Below are positions 18,280 through 27,101 of a stretch of DNA of 64,000 bases, one piece after another. Made by a program: the position numbers and the translations under genes. Position 1 is the stretch's first letter. Each line of letters begins with the position of its first letter. Origin of the DNA: Pyruvatibacter sp. (GTDB lineage: Bacteria; Pseudomonadota; Alphaproteobacteria; CGMCC-115125); NCBI RefSeq assembly GCF_040219635.1, contig NZ_JAVJSC010000001.1, positions 154,642 through 218,641 on the forward strand, in the 5' to 3' direction. Below the pieces are notes generated by a model, which worked only from the letters and a program-made list of their open reading frames with translations, was not told the origin of the DNA and did not search any database.

Positions 18280-19428
18280 ATGGATTTTCTGTCCGGCCTT
18301 TTCGGGTACGCCATACCCTTCATCTTCGTTTTGTCCCTCGTGGTATTCATCCACGAGATGGGGCACTTTTTGGTTGCGCGCTGGTTCGGCGTGATCGTTG
18401 AACAATTCTCCATCGGCTTTGGCCGCGAGATTGTGGGCTGGACCGACAAGAACGGAACCCGCTGGAAAGTCGGCTGGCTGCCACTGGGCGGCTACGTCAA
18501 GTTTCTGGGCGACGAAAATGCTGCCAGCACACCCGACCGTGAAGCAGCGGAGAAGCTGCCACCGGAGCTGCGCAAGGATTGTTTCCAGTTCAAGCCGCTG
18601 CACGCCCGCGCGGCGGTTGTGGCCGCAGGCCCTGTCGCCAATTTCATTCTGGCGATTGTCATCTTTGCCTTCATGTATTCCGTCATCGGCCAAAGCGTCA
18701 CCACGCCACGTGTGGATGGCGTAACCGCAGGCGGCGCGGCGGAAGCTGCGGGCTTTGCCCCCGGCGACCTGGTGGTGGCCATCGACGGCGACGACATCCA
18801 GAGTTTCAATGAGATGCAGCGCATCGTCTCCACCAGCCCGGAGCGGGTGCTGGAGTTCACCGTTGAGCGCGACGGTGCGCTGGTGCTGCTGGAAGTGGTG
18901 CCGCAACTCCAGGAAGTAACCGACCCGTTCGGCAACGTGCAGCGCATCGGCCTTATTGGTCTGTCACGCACCAATGCCGAAGGCGACATGACAACAGTGC
19001 GTTACAACCCGGCCGCAGCCGTGTGGAAGGGGGTGGAGGAAACCGGCTTCATCATCACCACCACCATGAGCTATCTGGGTGACATCATCGTGGGTCGCCA
19101 GGACGCGGATCAACTTGGCGGGCCGCTGCGCATTGCGCAGGTGTCCGGCCAGGTCGCGACCATCGGTTTTGTGGCGCTGCTCAACCTGGCGGCCATTCTG
19201 TCGGTCTCGATCGGCCTGTTAAACCTGTTTCCGATCCCTATGCTGGATGGCGGTCATCTGCTGTATTATGCGGCTGAATGGGTGCGCGGTAAGCCGTTGA
19301 GCGAACGGGCGCAGGAATATGGCTTCCGCATCGGGCTGGCAGCCGTTATGTCACTGATGCTTTTTGCAACGTGGAATGATTTGGTTCATTTGCGCGTGGT
19401 GGAGTATATCGGCTCGGTATTTTCCTGA
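18280..19428 (+). CDS. rseP: Site-2 metalloprotease RseP
   Basis: 382-residue intramembrane zinc protease. HEMGH at 25-29 supplies two zinc ligands and the catalytic Glu in the first helix; LDGGH at 322-326 gives the third ligand (Asp). A PDZ domain lies in between (about 140-220: GVTAGGAAEAAGFAPGDLVVAIDGD). In relatives it cleaves anti-sigma factors and remnant signal peptides, linking envelope stress to gene expression. The stop overlaps the bamA start by one base (TGATG), as in many proteobacteria. Confidence 0.97.
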   Translation: MDFLSGLFGYAIPFIFVLSLVVFIHEMGHFLVARWFGVIVEQFSIGFGREIVGWTDKNGTRWKVGWLPLGGYVKFLGDENAASTPDREAAEKLPPELRKDCFQFKPLHARAAVVAAGPVANFILAIVIFAFMYSVIGQSVTTPRVDGVTAGGAAEAAGFAPGDLVVAIDGDDIQSFNEMQRIVSTSPERVLEFTVERDGALVLLEVVPQLQEVTDPFGNVQRIGLIGLSRTNAEGDMTTVRYNPAAAVWKGVEETGFIITTTMSYLGDIIVGRQDADQLGGPLRIAQVSGQVATIGFVALLNLAAILSVSIGLLNLFPIPMLDGGHLLYYAAEWVRGKPLSERAQEYGFRIGLAAVMSLMLFATWNDLVHLRVVEYIGSVFS

Positions 19429-21830
19429 TGTTGATGTTTTTCCAGAGCACTAAACCGACGGGCAACGGGGCGGGACCATTGATTTTCAAGACACCACACC
19501 ATGTATTGAGTGCTCTGGCAGGCGCCGTGCTGGGCGTTGTTTTTTCACTGCCTGCGACCGCACAACAACAAGCCTCTGTTGAACCGGCGCTTGAGCAAAC
19601 CGGCCAGTTCATTGAGACAATCAGCGTTGATGGCAATCAGCGCGTGGAGCCGGAGACTGTCCGCTCCTACATGACCATCCGTGAAGGCAGCACCGTCACC
19701 GCCCGTGAGGTGGATGACAGCCTCAAGACCCTGTTTGCCACCGGCCTGTTCGCTGACGTGTCCATCCGCCAAGCCGGCAATGGCCTGACGGTAACGGTGG
19801 TTGAAAACCCCATCATCAACCGCGTGGCCTTTGAAGGTAACTTCCGCATTGACGATGATGACCTGTCGGCTGAAACCGAGCTCAAGCCGCGCGTGGTCTA
19901 TACCCGTGCCCGTGTGCAAAGCGACCTCAACCGCATCATCGAACTTTACCGCCGCAAGGGTAACTTCGCCGCTGCCATCGAACCCAAGATCATCCAGCTC
20001 CCGCAAAACCGCGTTGACCTCGCCTACGAGATTTCCGAAGGCCCCGAAACGGGTGTCGCCAGCATCAAGTTTGTTGGCAACAAGGCCTATTCCGACGGCG
20101 ACCTGCGTGGCGAGATCGCAACCTCTGAAAGCGCCTGGTGGAAGTTTTTGTCCACCAACGACAACTACGACCCGGACCGCCTGACCTTTGACCGAGAACT
20201 GTTGCGCCGGTTTTACCTCGTAAACGGGTATGCTGACTTTCGCGTGCTGTCATCGGTCGCCGAAATGGCGCCGGACGGTAGCGAGTTTTTCATCACCTTC
20301 ACCGTCGAAGAAGGCGAGCTTTACACGTTCGGCGAAATTGATGTTCAAACCGAGCTTGAGCGTCTTGACACCGAAATGCTCCGTGGTCTGATTGAAATTG
20401 AAGACGGCGATGACTACGACGCCTCGCGCATTGATGATGCGGTTGACGCGCTGACATTCGCTGCCGGTACTGAAGGCTATGCCTTTGCGGATGTGCGCCC
20501 GCGCGTGCGCCGCGACCGTGAAGCCCGCGAGATCAACATCACGTTCAGCATTGACGAAGGCCCGCGTGTTTACGTTGAGCGCATCAACATCAATGGCAAT
20601 GTGCGCACGATTGATCGTGTGATCCGCCGCGAAATGCGGCTGGCGGAAGGCGATGCCTTCAACCGTGTGCTGCTGTCACGCTCGCGCGACCGTATCCGCT
20701 CGCTGGGCCTGTTTGCCAATGTGGAAATCAGCGAGGAGCCGGGCACCCAGGAAGATCTGACGATCATCAACGTGGATGTTCAGGAACAATCCACCGGCGA
20801 GCTGTCTATCGGCGCGGGCTTTTCATCTGACTCAGGCCCCATTGGCGACCTTGCCATCATCGAACGCAACCTTCTGGGTCGCGGCCAGTTCCTGCGTCTG
20901 CGCCTGTCGGTGTCGGGTGATCGCCAGTCGCTTGATCTGCGCTTTACCGAACCATACTTCATGGGCCGCAACCTGAGTGCCGGCATTGACCTTTTCGGCA
21001 CCGAAAGCGACTTCCAGGACGAATCCGGCTTCGACTTCCGCCAGACCGGCGGCGGCGTGCGCTTCGGGTTCCCGCTCAGCGAGTATTCTTCGCTGCAACT
21101 GCGCACCAGCTATGTGCGCGAAGAAATCAGGGACGTATCGACGCTGGCGTCGCTCGCTGTGCGAGCATCCGAGGGCGTCGCCGACTCGCATCTTGTGGGC
21201 TACACATACTCCTACGACGGACGAAATGATCCCGAAGAACCCACCGGTGGTTTTTCATTCTTCTTCGACCAGAGTCTGGGCACCCCCATCGGCGACGTCA
21301 CCTATCTGGCATCAGAAACCGGATTTGCGACCTATTACGGCATTGCAGACGACTTCATCGCGTCGTTCCGCCTCGATGCGGGCTATGTGTTTGGCTATAA
21401 TGGCGAGGAAGTGAGGCTGAACAACCGGTTCTTCAAGGGTGGCTCTAGCTTCCGCGGCTTTGAACCTTCCGGTGTTGGCCCGCGTGACCTGACCACTGAC
21501 GATGCACTGGGCGCCAATGCCTTTGCCATCGGTACGGCGCAGGTCACGGTTCCGCTGTTCCTGCCCGAAGAACTGGGCGTGAAGGGTGCCTTCTTCTCCG
21601 ACTTCGGTGTGGTCGGCCTTAACGATGACGATGATCAGTTCATTGTTGTGGGCAATACTCTCACGACAACAAACATTCAGGACGATCTGGCATTCCGTGC
21701 ATCAGGCGGCTTTAGCGTTTTCTGGGAATCGCCTTTCGGCCCGGTTCGGGTTGACCTTGCGCAAGCCTTCATCAAGCAGGACTACGACAAAGAACAGTTC
21801 TTCCGGTTCAGCGCCGGCACAAGTTTCTAA
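19428..21830 (+). CDS. bamA: Outer-membrane protein assembly factor BamA
   Basis: 800 residues. A signal peptide runs to about residue 45 (LPATA before QQQ); five POTRA domains follow (first at about residue 64, ISVDGNQRVEPETVRSYM), then a C-terminal 16-strand barrel. The protein ends FRFSAGTSF, with the terminal Phe typical of outer-membrane proteins. It inserts beta-barrel proteins into the outer membrane. ATG 19428 overlaps the rseP stop; an in-frame ATG at 19434 is an alternative. ompH follows after 2 bp. Confidence 0.97.
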   Translation: MLMFFQSTKPTGNGAGPLIFKTPHHVLSALAGAVLGVVFSLPATAQQQASVEPALEQTGQFIETISVDGNQRVEPETVRSYMTIREGSTVTAREVDDSLKTLFATGLFADVSIRQAGNGLTVTVVENPIINRVAFEGNFRIDDDDLSAETELKPRVVYTRARVQSDLNRIIELYRRKGNFAAAIEPKIIQLPQNRVDLAYEISEGPETGVASIKFVGNKAYSDGDLRGEIATSESAWWKFLSTNDNYDPDRLTFDRELLRRFYLVNGYADFRVLSSVAEMAPDGSEFFITFTVEEGELYTFGEIDVQTELERLDTEMLRGLIEIEDGDDYDASRIDDAVDALTFAAGTEGYAFADVRPRVRRDREAREINITFSIDEGPRVYVERININGNVRTIDRVIRREMRLAEGDAFNRVLLSRSRDRIRSLGLFANVEISEEPGTQEDLTIINVDVQEQSTGELSIGAGFSSDSGPIGDLAIIERNLLGRGQFLRLRLSVSGDRQSLDLRFTEPYFMGRNLSAGIDLFGTESDFQDESGFDFRQTGGGVRFGFPLSEYSSLQLRTSYVREEIRDVSTLASLAVRASEGVADSHLVGYTYSYDGRNDPEEPTGGFSFFFDQSLGTPIGDVTYLASETGFATYYGIADDFIASFRLDAGYVFGYNGEEVRLNNRFFKGGSSFRGFEPSGVGPRDLTTDDALGANAFAIGTAQVTVPLFLPEELGVKGAFFSDFGVVGLNDDDDQFIVVGNTLTTTNIQDDLAFRASGGFSVFWESPFGPVRVDLAQAFIKQDYDKEQFFRFSAGTSF

Positions 21831-21832
21831 TT

Positions 21833-22411
21833 ATGAATGAGAATAACATGCCGTTGACGTCATCTTTGCGGATAGCCTTGGCCACGCTTGTGGTTGCGAT
21901 TCTGGTATCCGTCTTTGGAAGTTCAGCCAATGCGCAGGTTCCCCCTGCGCGCGCCCTGTTCCTTGACCTGGAAACGGTCTTTGTTCAATCCGCCGTCGGC
22001 AAGAACATCCGCAGTCAGCTCGAGGCCATGCTGACTGAGGTTTCCGGTCGCGAGGCAAAGGAAATCGAAGCGCTCGACGCGCGTCAGGACGCACTGATGC
22101 GAAATGCTGAGGGCCGAAATGAACAGCAGATGCGCAGCGATTGGGAGATCATCCAGGCAGAGAGAGCCGGGAAGGCCAGCTTTTATCAGCTTGAGCGTAC
22201 GACAATCCAGCAGGCTGCCGCCGATGCCCGACGCAAGGTCAACGCGGTTCTCAATGAGATCATGCAGGAGATACTGCTTGAGCGTGGCGCGAACATGATC
22301 CTGTCAACCGGCTCGGTGCTTGTGGGTGGCGTTGATTATGACGTAACCGCTGAAGTTATTTCGCGGCTCGACGGGCGCATGTCATCGCTCAAAGTTGAGC
22401 GGCCCAGATAA
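21833..22411 (+). CDS. OmpH/Skp family periplasmic chaperone
   Basis: 192 residues with a signal peptide (cleavage after ANA, about residue 34) and a long helical, charged middle (about 60-145) that would form the tentacles of a Skp-like trimer. Skp holds unfolded outer-membrane proteins in the periplasm for delivery to BamA, whose gene ends 2 bp upstream. Skp family members diverge widely in sequence, so the assignment rests on architecture and position between bamA and lpxD. An in-frame ATG at 21848 could also serve as start. Confidence 0.88.
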   Translation: MNENNMPLTSSLRIALATLVVAILVSVFGSSANAQVPPARALFLDLETVFVQSAVGKNIRSQLEAMLTEVSGREAKEIEALDARQDALMRNAEGRNEQQMRSDWEIIQAERAGKASFYQLERTTIQQAAADARRKVNAVLNEIMQEILLERGANMILSTGSVLVGGVDYDVTAEVISRLDGRMSSLKVERPR

Positions 22412-22468
22412 GGCGTTTTTGCACGGCGGTGGTTTCACTGTGAATGTGCAAGTCAGGCAGCAATACCG

Positions 22469-23512
22469 ATGGCGGATGAGCGTTTCTTTGACAGGGCAGG
22501 GCCCTTTACCCTTGCACAGATAGCTGACGCAATAGGTGCCACGCCGCAGGGCGGCGACGGGTCTGCGGCCTATGTGGATGTTGCCCCGCTGGATGCGGCG
22601 ACACCTGCACAGGTAAGTTTTTTTGAAAATCCCAAATACAAAGATGCCCTGTCAGCCAGTGCCGCCGGGGCGATTATTATTGCCCCGGGTGCAGTGGAGC
22701 TTGCACCTGAAGGCGCGGCTCTGCTCGTAACGGAAACGCCCTATGTGGCCTATTCGGCAGCCGCCGGAATGTTCTATCCGTCAGCCGTGGGTGGCCGCCC
22801 TGCGGGCAGCAACGGCATTCACGCAGCGGCTCACATTGATGCAACAGCCCAACTCGCAGACGGCGTCAGTATTGGCCCCGGCGCGGTCATCGGGGCCAAT
22901 GTCGAGATCGGCGGCGATACATCCATCGGTGCCAATACGGTGATTGAGCCGGGCGTCATGATCGGGCGCAACTGCGTTATCGCCTCCAGCGTTACACTCT
23001 CCCATGCGCTCATCGGCGACCGGGTGATTATCCACCCCGGCGCGCGGCTGGGGCAGGACGGCTTTGGCTTTGCCATGACCGCAGAAGGCCACCGCAAAAT
23101 CCCGCAGCTTGGCCGCGTTATTGTTCAGGATGATGTGGAGATTGGCGCCAACACCACCATTGATCGCGGCAGCGGGCCTGACACGGTGATCGGCGCAGGC
23201 AGCAAGATCGACAATCAGGTGCAGCTTGCGCACAACGTGGTTCTGGGGCGCGGCTGTGTCATCGTCTCGCAGGTTGGCATTTCAGGCTCTGCAAAGCTGG
23301 GCGACTTTGTGGTCGCGGGCGGGCAGGTCGGCATCGGCGGGCATCTGGAAATTGGCGACGGAGCCATGCTGGCCGCGCGCACAGGTGTGCCGAGCAGCCT
23401 TGCAGGTGGCGCACAATATGGTGGCACCCCGGCGCGCCCCATGGCGCAATGGCGCCGCGAACTGGCCGCTGTTGCCATCCTCGCCAAGCGCAAAAAGAAG
23501 AAAACCAGCTAG
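22469..23512 (+). CDS. lpxD: UDP-3-O-acylglucosamine N-acyltransferase
   Basis: 347 residues; third acylation step in lipid A synthesis, at the cytoplasmic side of the inner membrane. An N-terminal uridine-binding domain (about 1-110) precedes a left-handed parallel beta helix built of hexapeptide repeats (GPGAVIGANVEIGGDTSIGA and so on). The conserved catalytic region is in GFGFAMTAEGHRKIPQ, followed by GANTTIDRGSGPDT. It ends in a lysine-rich tail. It is the first of five consecutive genes for lipid A and fatty acids. Confidence 0.97.
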   Translation: MADERFFDRAGPFTLAQIADAIGATPQGGDGSAAYVDVAPLDAATPAQVSFFENPKYKDALSASAAGAIIIAPGAVELAPEGAALLVTETPYVAYSAAAGMFYPSAVGGRPAGSNGIHAAAHIDATAQLADGVSIGPGAVIGANVEIGGDTSIGANTVIEPGVMIGRNCVIASSVTLSHALIGDRVIIHPGARLGQDGFGFAMTAEGHRKIPQLGRVIVQDDVEIGANTTIDRGSGPDTVIGAGSKIDNQVQLAHNVVLGRGCVIVSQVGISGSAKLGDFVVAGGQVGIGGHLEIGDGAMLAARTGVPSSLAGGAQYGGTPARPMAQWRRELAAVAILAKRKKKKTS

Positions 23513-23572
23513 ACTGCCTTCCACAGGATTCGAGAAAAAACGACGATACGAACAGTGCTGAAAGAGACGCCC

Positions 23573-24103
23573 ATGGCCGACACCACACCCGCCCCTGGCA
23601 TGACCACCGCAGACATCATGCGTGTGATGGAACTGCTGCCACACCGCTATCCCATGCTGCTGATTGACCGGATCATCAATATTGATGGCGACAAGTCGTC
23701 GGTTGGCATCAAGAACGTGACGGTCAACGAGCCGCATTTTCAGGGTCACTTTCCCGGTATGCCGGTGATGCCCGGCGTGCTCATTGTCGAAGCCATGGCA
23801 CAGACGGCGGGTGCGACCGTCATGAACAACATGGGCACTGTAGCCGACACCAAAACGGTCTATTTCATGACCATCGACGGCGCGCGGTTTCGCAAGCCCG
23901 TGGTGCCCGGTGACGTGTTGGAGCTGCATGTAAGCCTGCTGCGCTCGCGCGGCCCGGTGTGGAAATACACCGGAAAAGGCATTGTCGATGGCACACTCGT
24001 GGCCGAAGCAGAGTTCAGCGCGATGATTGCCGATCGTGACGATGCGCAGGGCACCCAGCCGCCAAAAATCAACAAGGCAACGGCCTCCAAAGGAGCCTCC
24101 TGA
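23573..24103 (+). CDS. fabZ: 3-hydroxyacyl-ACP dehydratase FabZ
   Basis: About 176 residues. Hot-dog-fold dehydratase of fatty acid elongation; it competes with the lipid A enzymes for 3-hydroxyacyl-ACP, which explains its place between lpxD and lpxA. The catalytic His lies in HFQGHFPGMPVMPG and the catalytic Glu in VEAMAQ; LLPHRYPMLLIDRI is the usual N-terminal signature. I chose ATG 23573 over GTG 23555. The stop overlaps the lpxA ATG by one base. The C-terminal 20 residues (GTQPPKINKATASKGAS) are an unconserved tail. Confidence 0.96.
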   Translation: MADTTPAPGMTTADIMRVMELLPHRYPMLLIDRIINIDGDKSSVGIKNVTVNEPHFQGHFPGMPVMPGVLIVEAMAQTAGATVMNNMGTVADTKTVYFMTIDGARFRKPVVPGDVLELHVSLLRSRGPVWKYTGKGIVDGTLVAEAEFSAMIADRDDAQGTQPPKINKATASKGAS

Positions 24104-24921
24104 TGGCTATCCACCCGACTGCTGTTGTTGCGGATGGCGCAACGCTTGGCAGTGACGTGCAAATCGGACCCTATAGTGTCGTCGGCCCGAAGGTGGTGCT
24201 CGGCGACGGTGTGGTTCTGCACAGCCACGTGGTGGTGGACGGCTGGACGACCATCGGTGCGCAGACGCATATTTTTCCCTTTGCCTCTATCGGCCATGTA
24301 CCGCAGGACAAAAAGTTCTCCGGCGAAAAAACCGAACTCATCATAGGCAAGGACAATGTGATCCGCGAAGGTGTGACCATCAATCCGGGTACGGAGCATG
24401 GCGGTGCAATTACCCGTATCGGCAATGGCGGCCTTTTCATGGCGGGCGTTCATGTGGCGCATGACTGCATCGTTGGCGACAATGTGATTTTCGCCAACAA
24501 CGCCACCCTGGGCGGACACTGTACTGTTGGCGATTATGCTTTCATGTCGGGCCTCACGGCTGCGCATCAGTTTGTGCGCATAGGCAAGCACGCCATCATC
24601 GGCGGTATGTCGGGCGTGGAAAAAGACGTCATTCCCTACGGCTCCGTGCTGGGCAACCGCGCCGTGCTCAAGGGGCTCAATATTGTCGGCCTCAAGCGCC
24701 GCGGTTTTTCCCGCGACCAGATACATACGCTGCGCCGTGCCTACCGGCTGCTGTTTGCGGAGGAAGGTACCTTGCAGGAGCGGGTGGCGGATGTGGCAGA
24801 CGAGTTTGCCGATCACCAGCTTGTCATGGATATCGTCGCCTTCATTCGCGCCGACACCAAGCGCAAGCTCGTAACTCCGCGTCCGGATGGCAACGGCAAC
24901 CATGCCGATGTTGATGACTAG
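24103..24921 (+). CDS. lpxA: UDP-N-acetylglucosamine acyltransferase
   Basis: 272 residues; first committed step of lipid A synthesis, cytosolic homotrimer. Left-handed beta-helix hexapeptide repeats fill the first two thirds (ATLGSDVQIGPYSVVG...), with the catalytic His in the MAGVHVAHDCIVGDN region. The helical C-terminal domain begins near GLKRRGFSRDQIHTLRRAYRLLF. Its start overlaps the fabZ stop; lpxI follows after 36 bp. Confidence 0.97.
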   Translation: MAIHPTAVVADGATLGSDVQIGPYSVVGPKVVLGDGVVLHSHVVVDGWTTIGAQTHIFPFASIGHVPQDKKFSGEKTELIIGKDNVIREGVTINPGTEHGGAITRIGNGGLFMAGVHVAHDCIVGDNVIFANNATLGGHCTVGDYAFMSGLTAAHQFVRIGKHAIIGGMSGVEKDVIPYGSVLGNRAVLKGLNIVGLKRRGFSRDQIHTLRRAYRLLFAEEGTLQERVADVADEFADHQLVMDIVAFIRADTKRKLVTPRPDGNGNHADVDD

Positions 24922-24957
24922 GCGGATCTGGTTTCCTCTCAAGGCACCCGCTTTCTC

Positions 24958-25806
24958 ATGCGCAAACTAGGTATTATCGCAGGCTCCGGCCCTGTTCCGC
25001 TCAAACTTGCAGAAGCCTGTGTTGCCATGGGACGCCCTGTGTTTGTGGTCGGCATTGAGGGCGAGGCGCGGCCAGACATTGAAGCATATGACCACGGCTG
25101 GTCACGACTGGGGGCCATCGGCACGGCACTTGAGCTTTTACGCAAGGCTGAATGTGAGGATGTGTGCATCATCGGCCCGGTCAGGCGACCTGACTTCACA
25201 AAGCTGAAGCTCGACTGGACCGGCACCAAGCTGTTGCCGCGTGTGCTTAACGCCGCGCGCAAAGGCGATGATGCGCTGCTGTCGTTCTTTGTGCGCTGGA
25301 TGGAAGATCAGGGCTTTGCCGTTGTCGGGGCCGAAGATGTGTTGAGTGATCTTGTCGCTCCGTCCGGACCCATCGGCGCTGTGTCGCCCGACGATAGAGC
25401 CCTGGATGACATTGATCTGGGCAAGCAGGTGGTACACGCGCTTGACGACCTGGACGTAGGGCAGGGTGCTGTTGTGTGCAACGGACTGGTGCTCGCGGTG
25501 GAGGCCGCCGAAGGCACGGACGAAATGCTGAAACGCACAGCCCTGTTGCCTGAAAATGTGCGCGGCACACCGCAGATGCGGCGCGGCGTGCTCGTCAAAC
25601 TTCCAAAACCCTCGCAGGACCGGCGTGTTGATTTGCCGATGATGGGCGCGCAGACGGTGACGCTCGCCGCAGCGGCCGGTCTGGCGGGCATCGCCATTGA
25701 AGCAGGCGGTGCCATCGTCTTTGACCGTGAGGAAGTGACCCGGCTGGCGGACACCCACGGCATGTTTGTTTTCGCGTTTGAAAAACAAGGCCCCGCAGAT
25801 GAGTAA
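24958..25806 (+). CDS. lpxI: UDP-2,3-diacylglucosamine pyrophosphatase LpxI
   Basis: 282 residues. It hydrolyses UDP-2,3-diacylglucosamine to lipid X, the step done by LpxH in gammaproteobacteria; alphaproteobacteria commonly use LpxI. Typical sequence is LGIIAGSGPVPLKLAEAC at the N-terminus, IIGPVRRPDF, and the C-terminal half with AVEAAEGTDEML, RRGVLVKLPKPSQDRRVDLP. It lies between lpxA and lpxB, the expected place. Its end overlaps the lpxB ATG by 8 bp. Confidence 0.95.
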   Translation: MRKLGIIAGSGPVPLKLAEACVAMGRPVFVVGIEGEARPDIEAYDHGWSRLGAIGTALELLRKAECEDVCIIGPVRRPDFTKLKLDWTGTKLLPRVLNAARKGDDALLSFFVRWMEDQGFAVVGAEDVLSDLVAPSGPIGAVSPDDRALDDIDLGKQVVHALDDLDVGQGAVVCNGLVLAVEAAEGTDEMLKRTALLPENVRGTPQMRRGVLVKLPKPSQDRRVDLPMMGAQTVTLAAAAGLAGIAIEAGGAIVFDREEVTRLADTHGMFVFAFEKQGPADE

Positions 25807-27019
25807 TTTGCCGGTTTCACAGCCTGCTACCCTGCGGGTGATGCTCATTGCCGGTGAGCCATCGGGCGATATTCTGGGTGCGGAGCTTATGGGGAGCCTG
25901 CGCCAGTCGCATCAAGGGCCAATAGAGTTCATTGGGGTTGGCGGCACCCGTATGGAAGAGCAGGGACTGGAAAGTCAGGTGCCCATGTCTGACATCGCGG
26001 TCATGGGGTTGCGGGAAGTGGTACCGCGCCTGCCGCTGATCTATCGGCGTATCCAGCAAACTGTGCGTTTTGCGCACGCGATGGACCCGCATGTGGTGGT
26101 CATCATTGATTCTCCAGACTTTACCCATTCAGTGGCCAGGCGCATTGCCAAACGCGCGCCCCACATTCCCATCATCAACTATGTGTCACCGCAGGTATGG
26201 GCCTGGCGTCAGGGCCGCGCGGCCAAAATGGCGACCTATCTCACCCACGTGCTTGCGCTGTTGCCGTTTGAGCCGGCATTTTATGCGCAACGTTCAACGC
26301 TCGCGTGCACGTTTGTTGGCCACCCGGTGCTTGAGCGCGTCACGCTGGGAGGGGGCGATGCTTTCCGCACGCGCCACAACATTGCAGCGGATACGCCGGT
26401 GCTGGCGTTGCTGCCTGGTAGTCGCCCCAACGAGGTAAAGGGGCTGATTGATATTTTCATGGATACCGCCCGCCGCCTGCGCCGTGACCTGCCCGAACTG
26501 GTGGTGGTGCTGCCGACCGTGCCCAATGTTTCAATGCTGGTGCGCGAAAAGCTGGCGGGAGACAGCCTGCCGCTCATTCTGGTTGAAGATCAGGCAGAAA
26601 AGTTCGCAGCGTTTGATGCGGCTGATGCAGCGTTGGCCGCGTCAGGCACCGTATCGCTGGAGCTGGGTCTGGCCCGTGTGCCAACGGTCATCGGCTATCG
26701 TATCGAAAGGCTTGCAGCCTTTATTATTCGTCGTCTGGCGAAGGTGGAAAGTATTGTGCTGGCCAATCTGGTGTTGGGGCGCAAGGTCATTCCCGAATAT
26801 CTGCAGGATGAGTGCGAACCGCAAACTCTTGCTGCAGCCCTGCTGCCATTGATGCGCGATACCCCGCAGCGCCGCGAAATGCTGGCCGCACTCAGCGAGA
26901 TGCGCGAGCGTCTGGGCGATGAGGAAGGCCTCAAGCCCGCCGAGCGCGCTGCCGAAGTTGTGCTGTCAATCGCAGTGCCCGAACAAAAACGCCGGGCTGT
27001 GCCTCTGCCGGTTTCCTGA
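25799..27019 (+). CDS. lpxB: Lipid A disaccharide synthase
   Basis: 406 residues; peripheral membrane glycosyltransferase (GT19) that joins UDP-diacylglucosamine and lipid X. GEPSGD at 19-24 is the family N-terminal motif; NYVSPQVWAWRQGR and LLPGSRPNEV are further signatures. I chose ATG 25799, inside the end of lpxI. The last 12 codons form the left arm of an inverted repeat whose right arm ends in TTTTT, so the terminator reaches into the coding sequence. Confidence 0.96.
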   Translation: MSNLPVSQPATLRVMLIAGEPSGDILGAELMGSLRQSHQGPIEFIGVGGTRMEEQGLESQVPMSDIAVMGLREVVPRLPLIYRRIQQTVRFAHAMDPHVVVIIDSPDFTHSVARRIAKRAPHIPIINYVSPQVWAWRQGRAAKMATYLTHVLALLPFEPAFYAQRSTLACTFVGHPVLERVTLGGGDAFRTRHNIAADTPVLALLPGSRPNEVKGLIDIFMDTARRLRRDLPELVVVLPTVPNVSMLVREKLAGDSLPLILVEDQAEKFAAFDAADAALAASGTVSLELGLARVPTVIGYRIERLAAFIIRRLAKVESIVLANLVLGRKVIPEYLQDECEPQTLAAALLPLMRDTPQRREMLAALSEMRERLGDEEGLKPAERAAEVVLSIAVPEQKRRAVPLPVS

Positions 27020-27041
27020 CAGACGCACGCCCGGCGTTTTT
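26985..27041. terminator. Long-loop inverted-repeat terminator at the end of lpxB
   Basis: AAAAACGCCGGGC (26985-26997, inside lpxB) pairs perfectly with GCCCGGCGTTTTT (27029-27041), 13 bp across a 31-base loop. The T-run follows the GC stem on the plus strand and the mirrored A-run serves the minus strand, so it could end both the lpx operon and gltA transcription, which arrives from the right. Confidence 0.75.
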
Positions 27042-27101
27042 AAGTCGCAAAGATGTTTTCCAGCACAGGCTTCTTGGCACCGACTTTCTGGCGCTGGCTT
27101 T

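Noticed and set aside
17725..18906. 393-codon minus-strand frame opposite dxr and rseP
   Set aside because: Composition (His/Gln/Arg-rich) is that of an antisense shadow, and it spans the gap between two conserved genes.
23860..24942. 360-codon minus-strand frame opposite fabZ and lpxA
   Set aside because: Shadow of conserved genes; no ribosome-binding site or recognisable motif.
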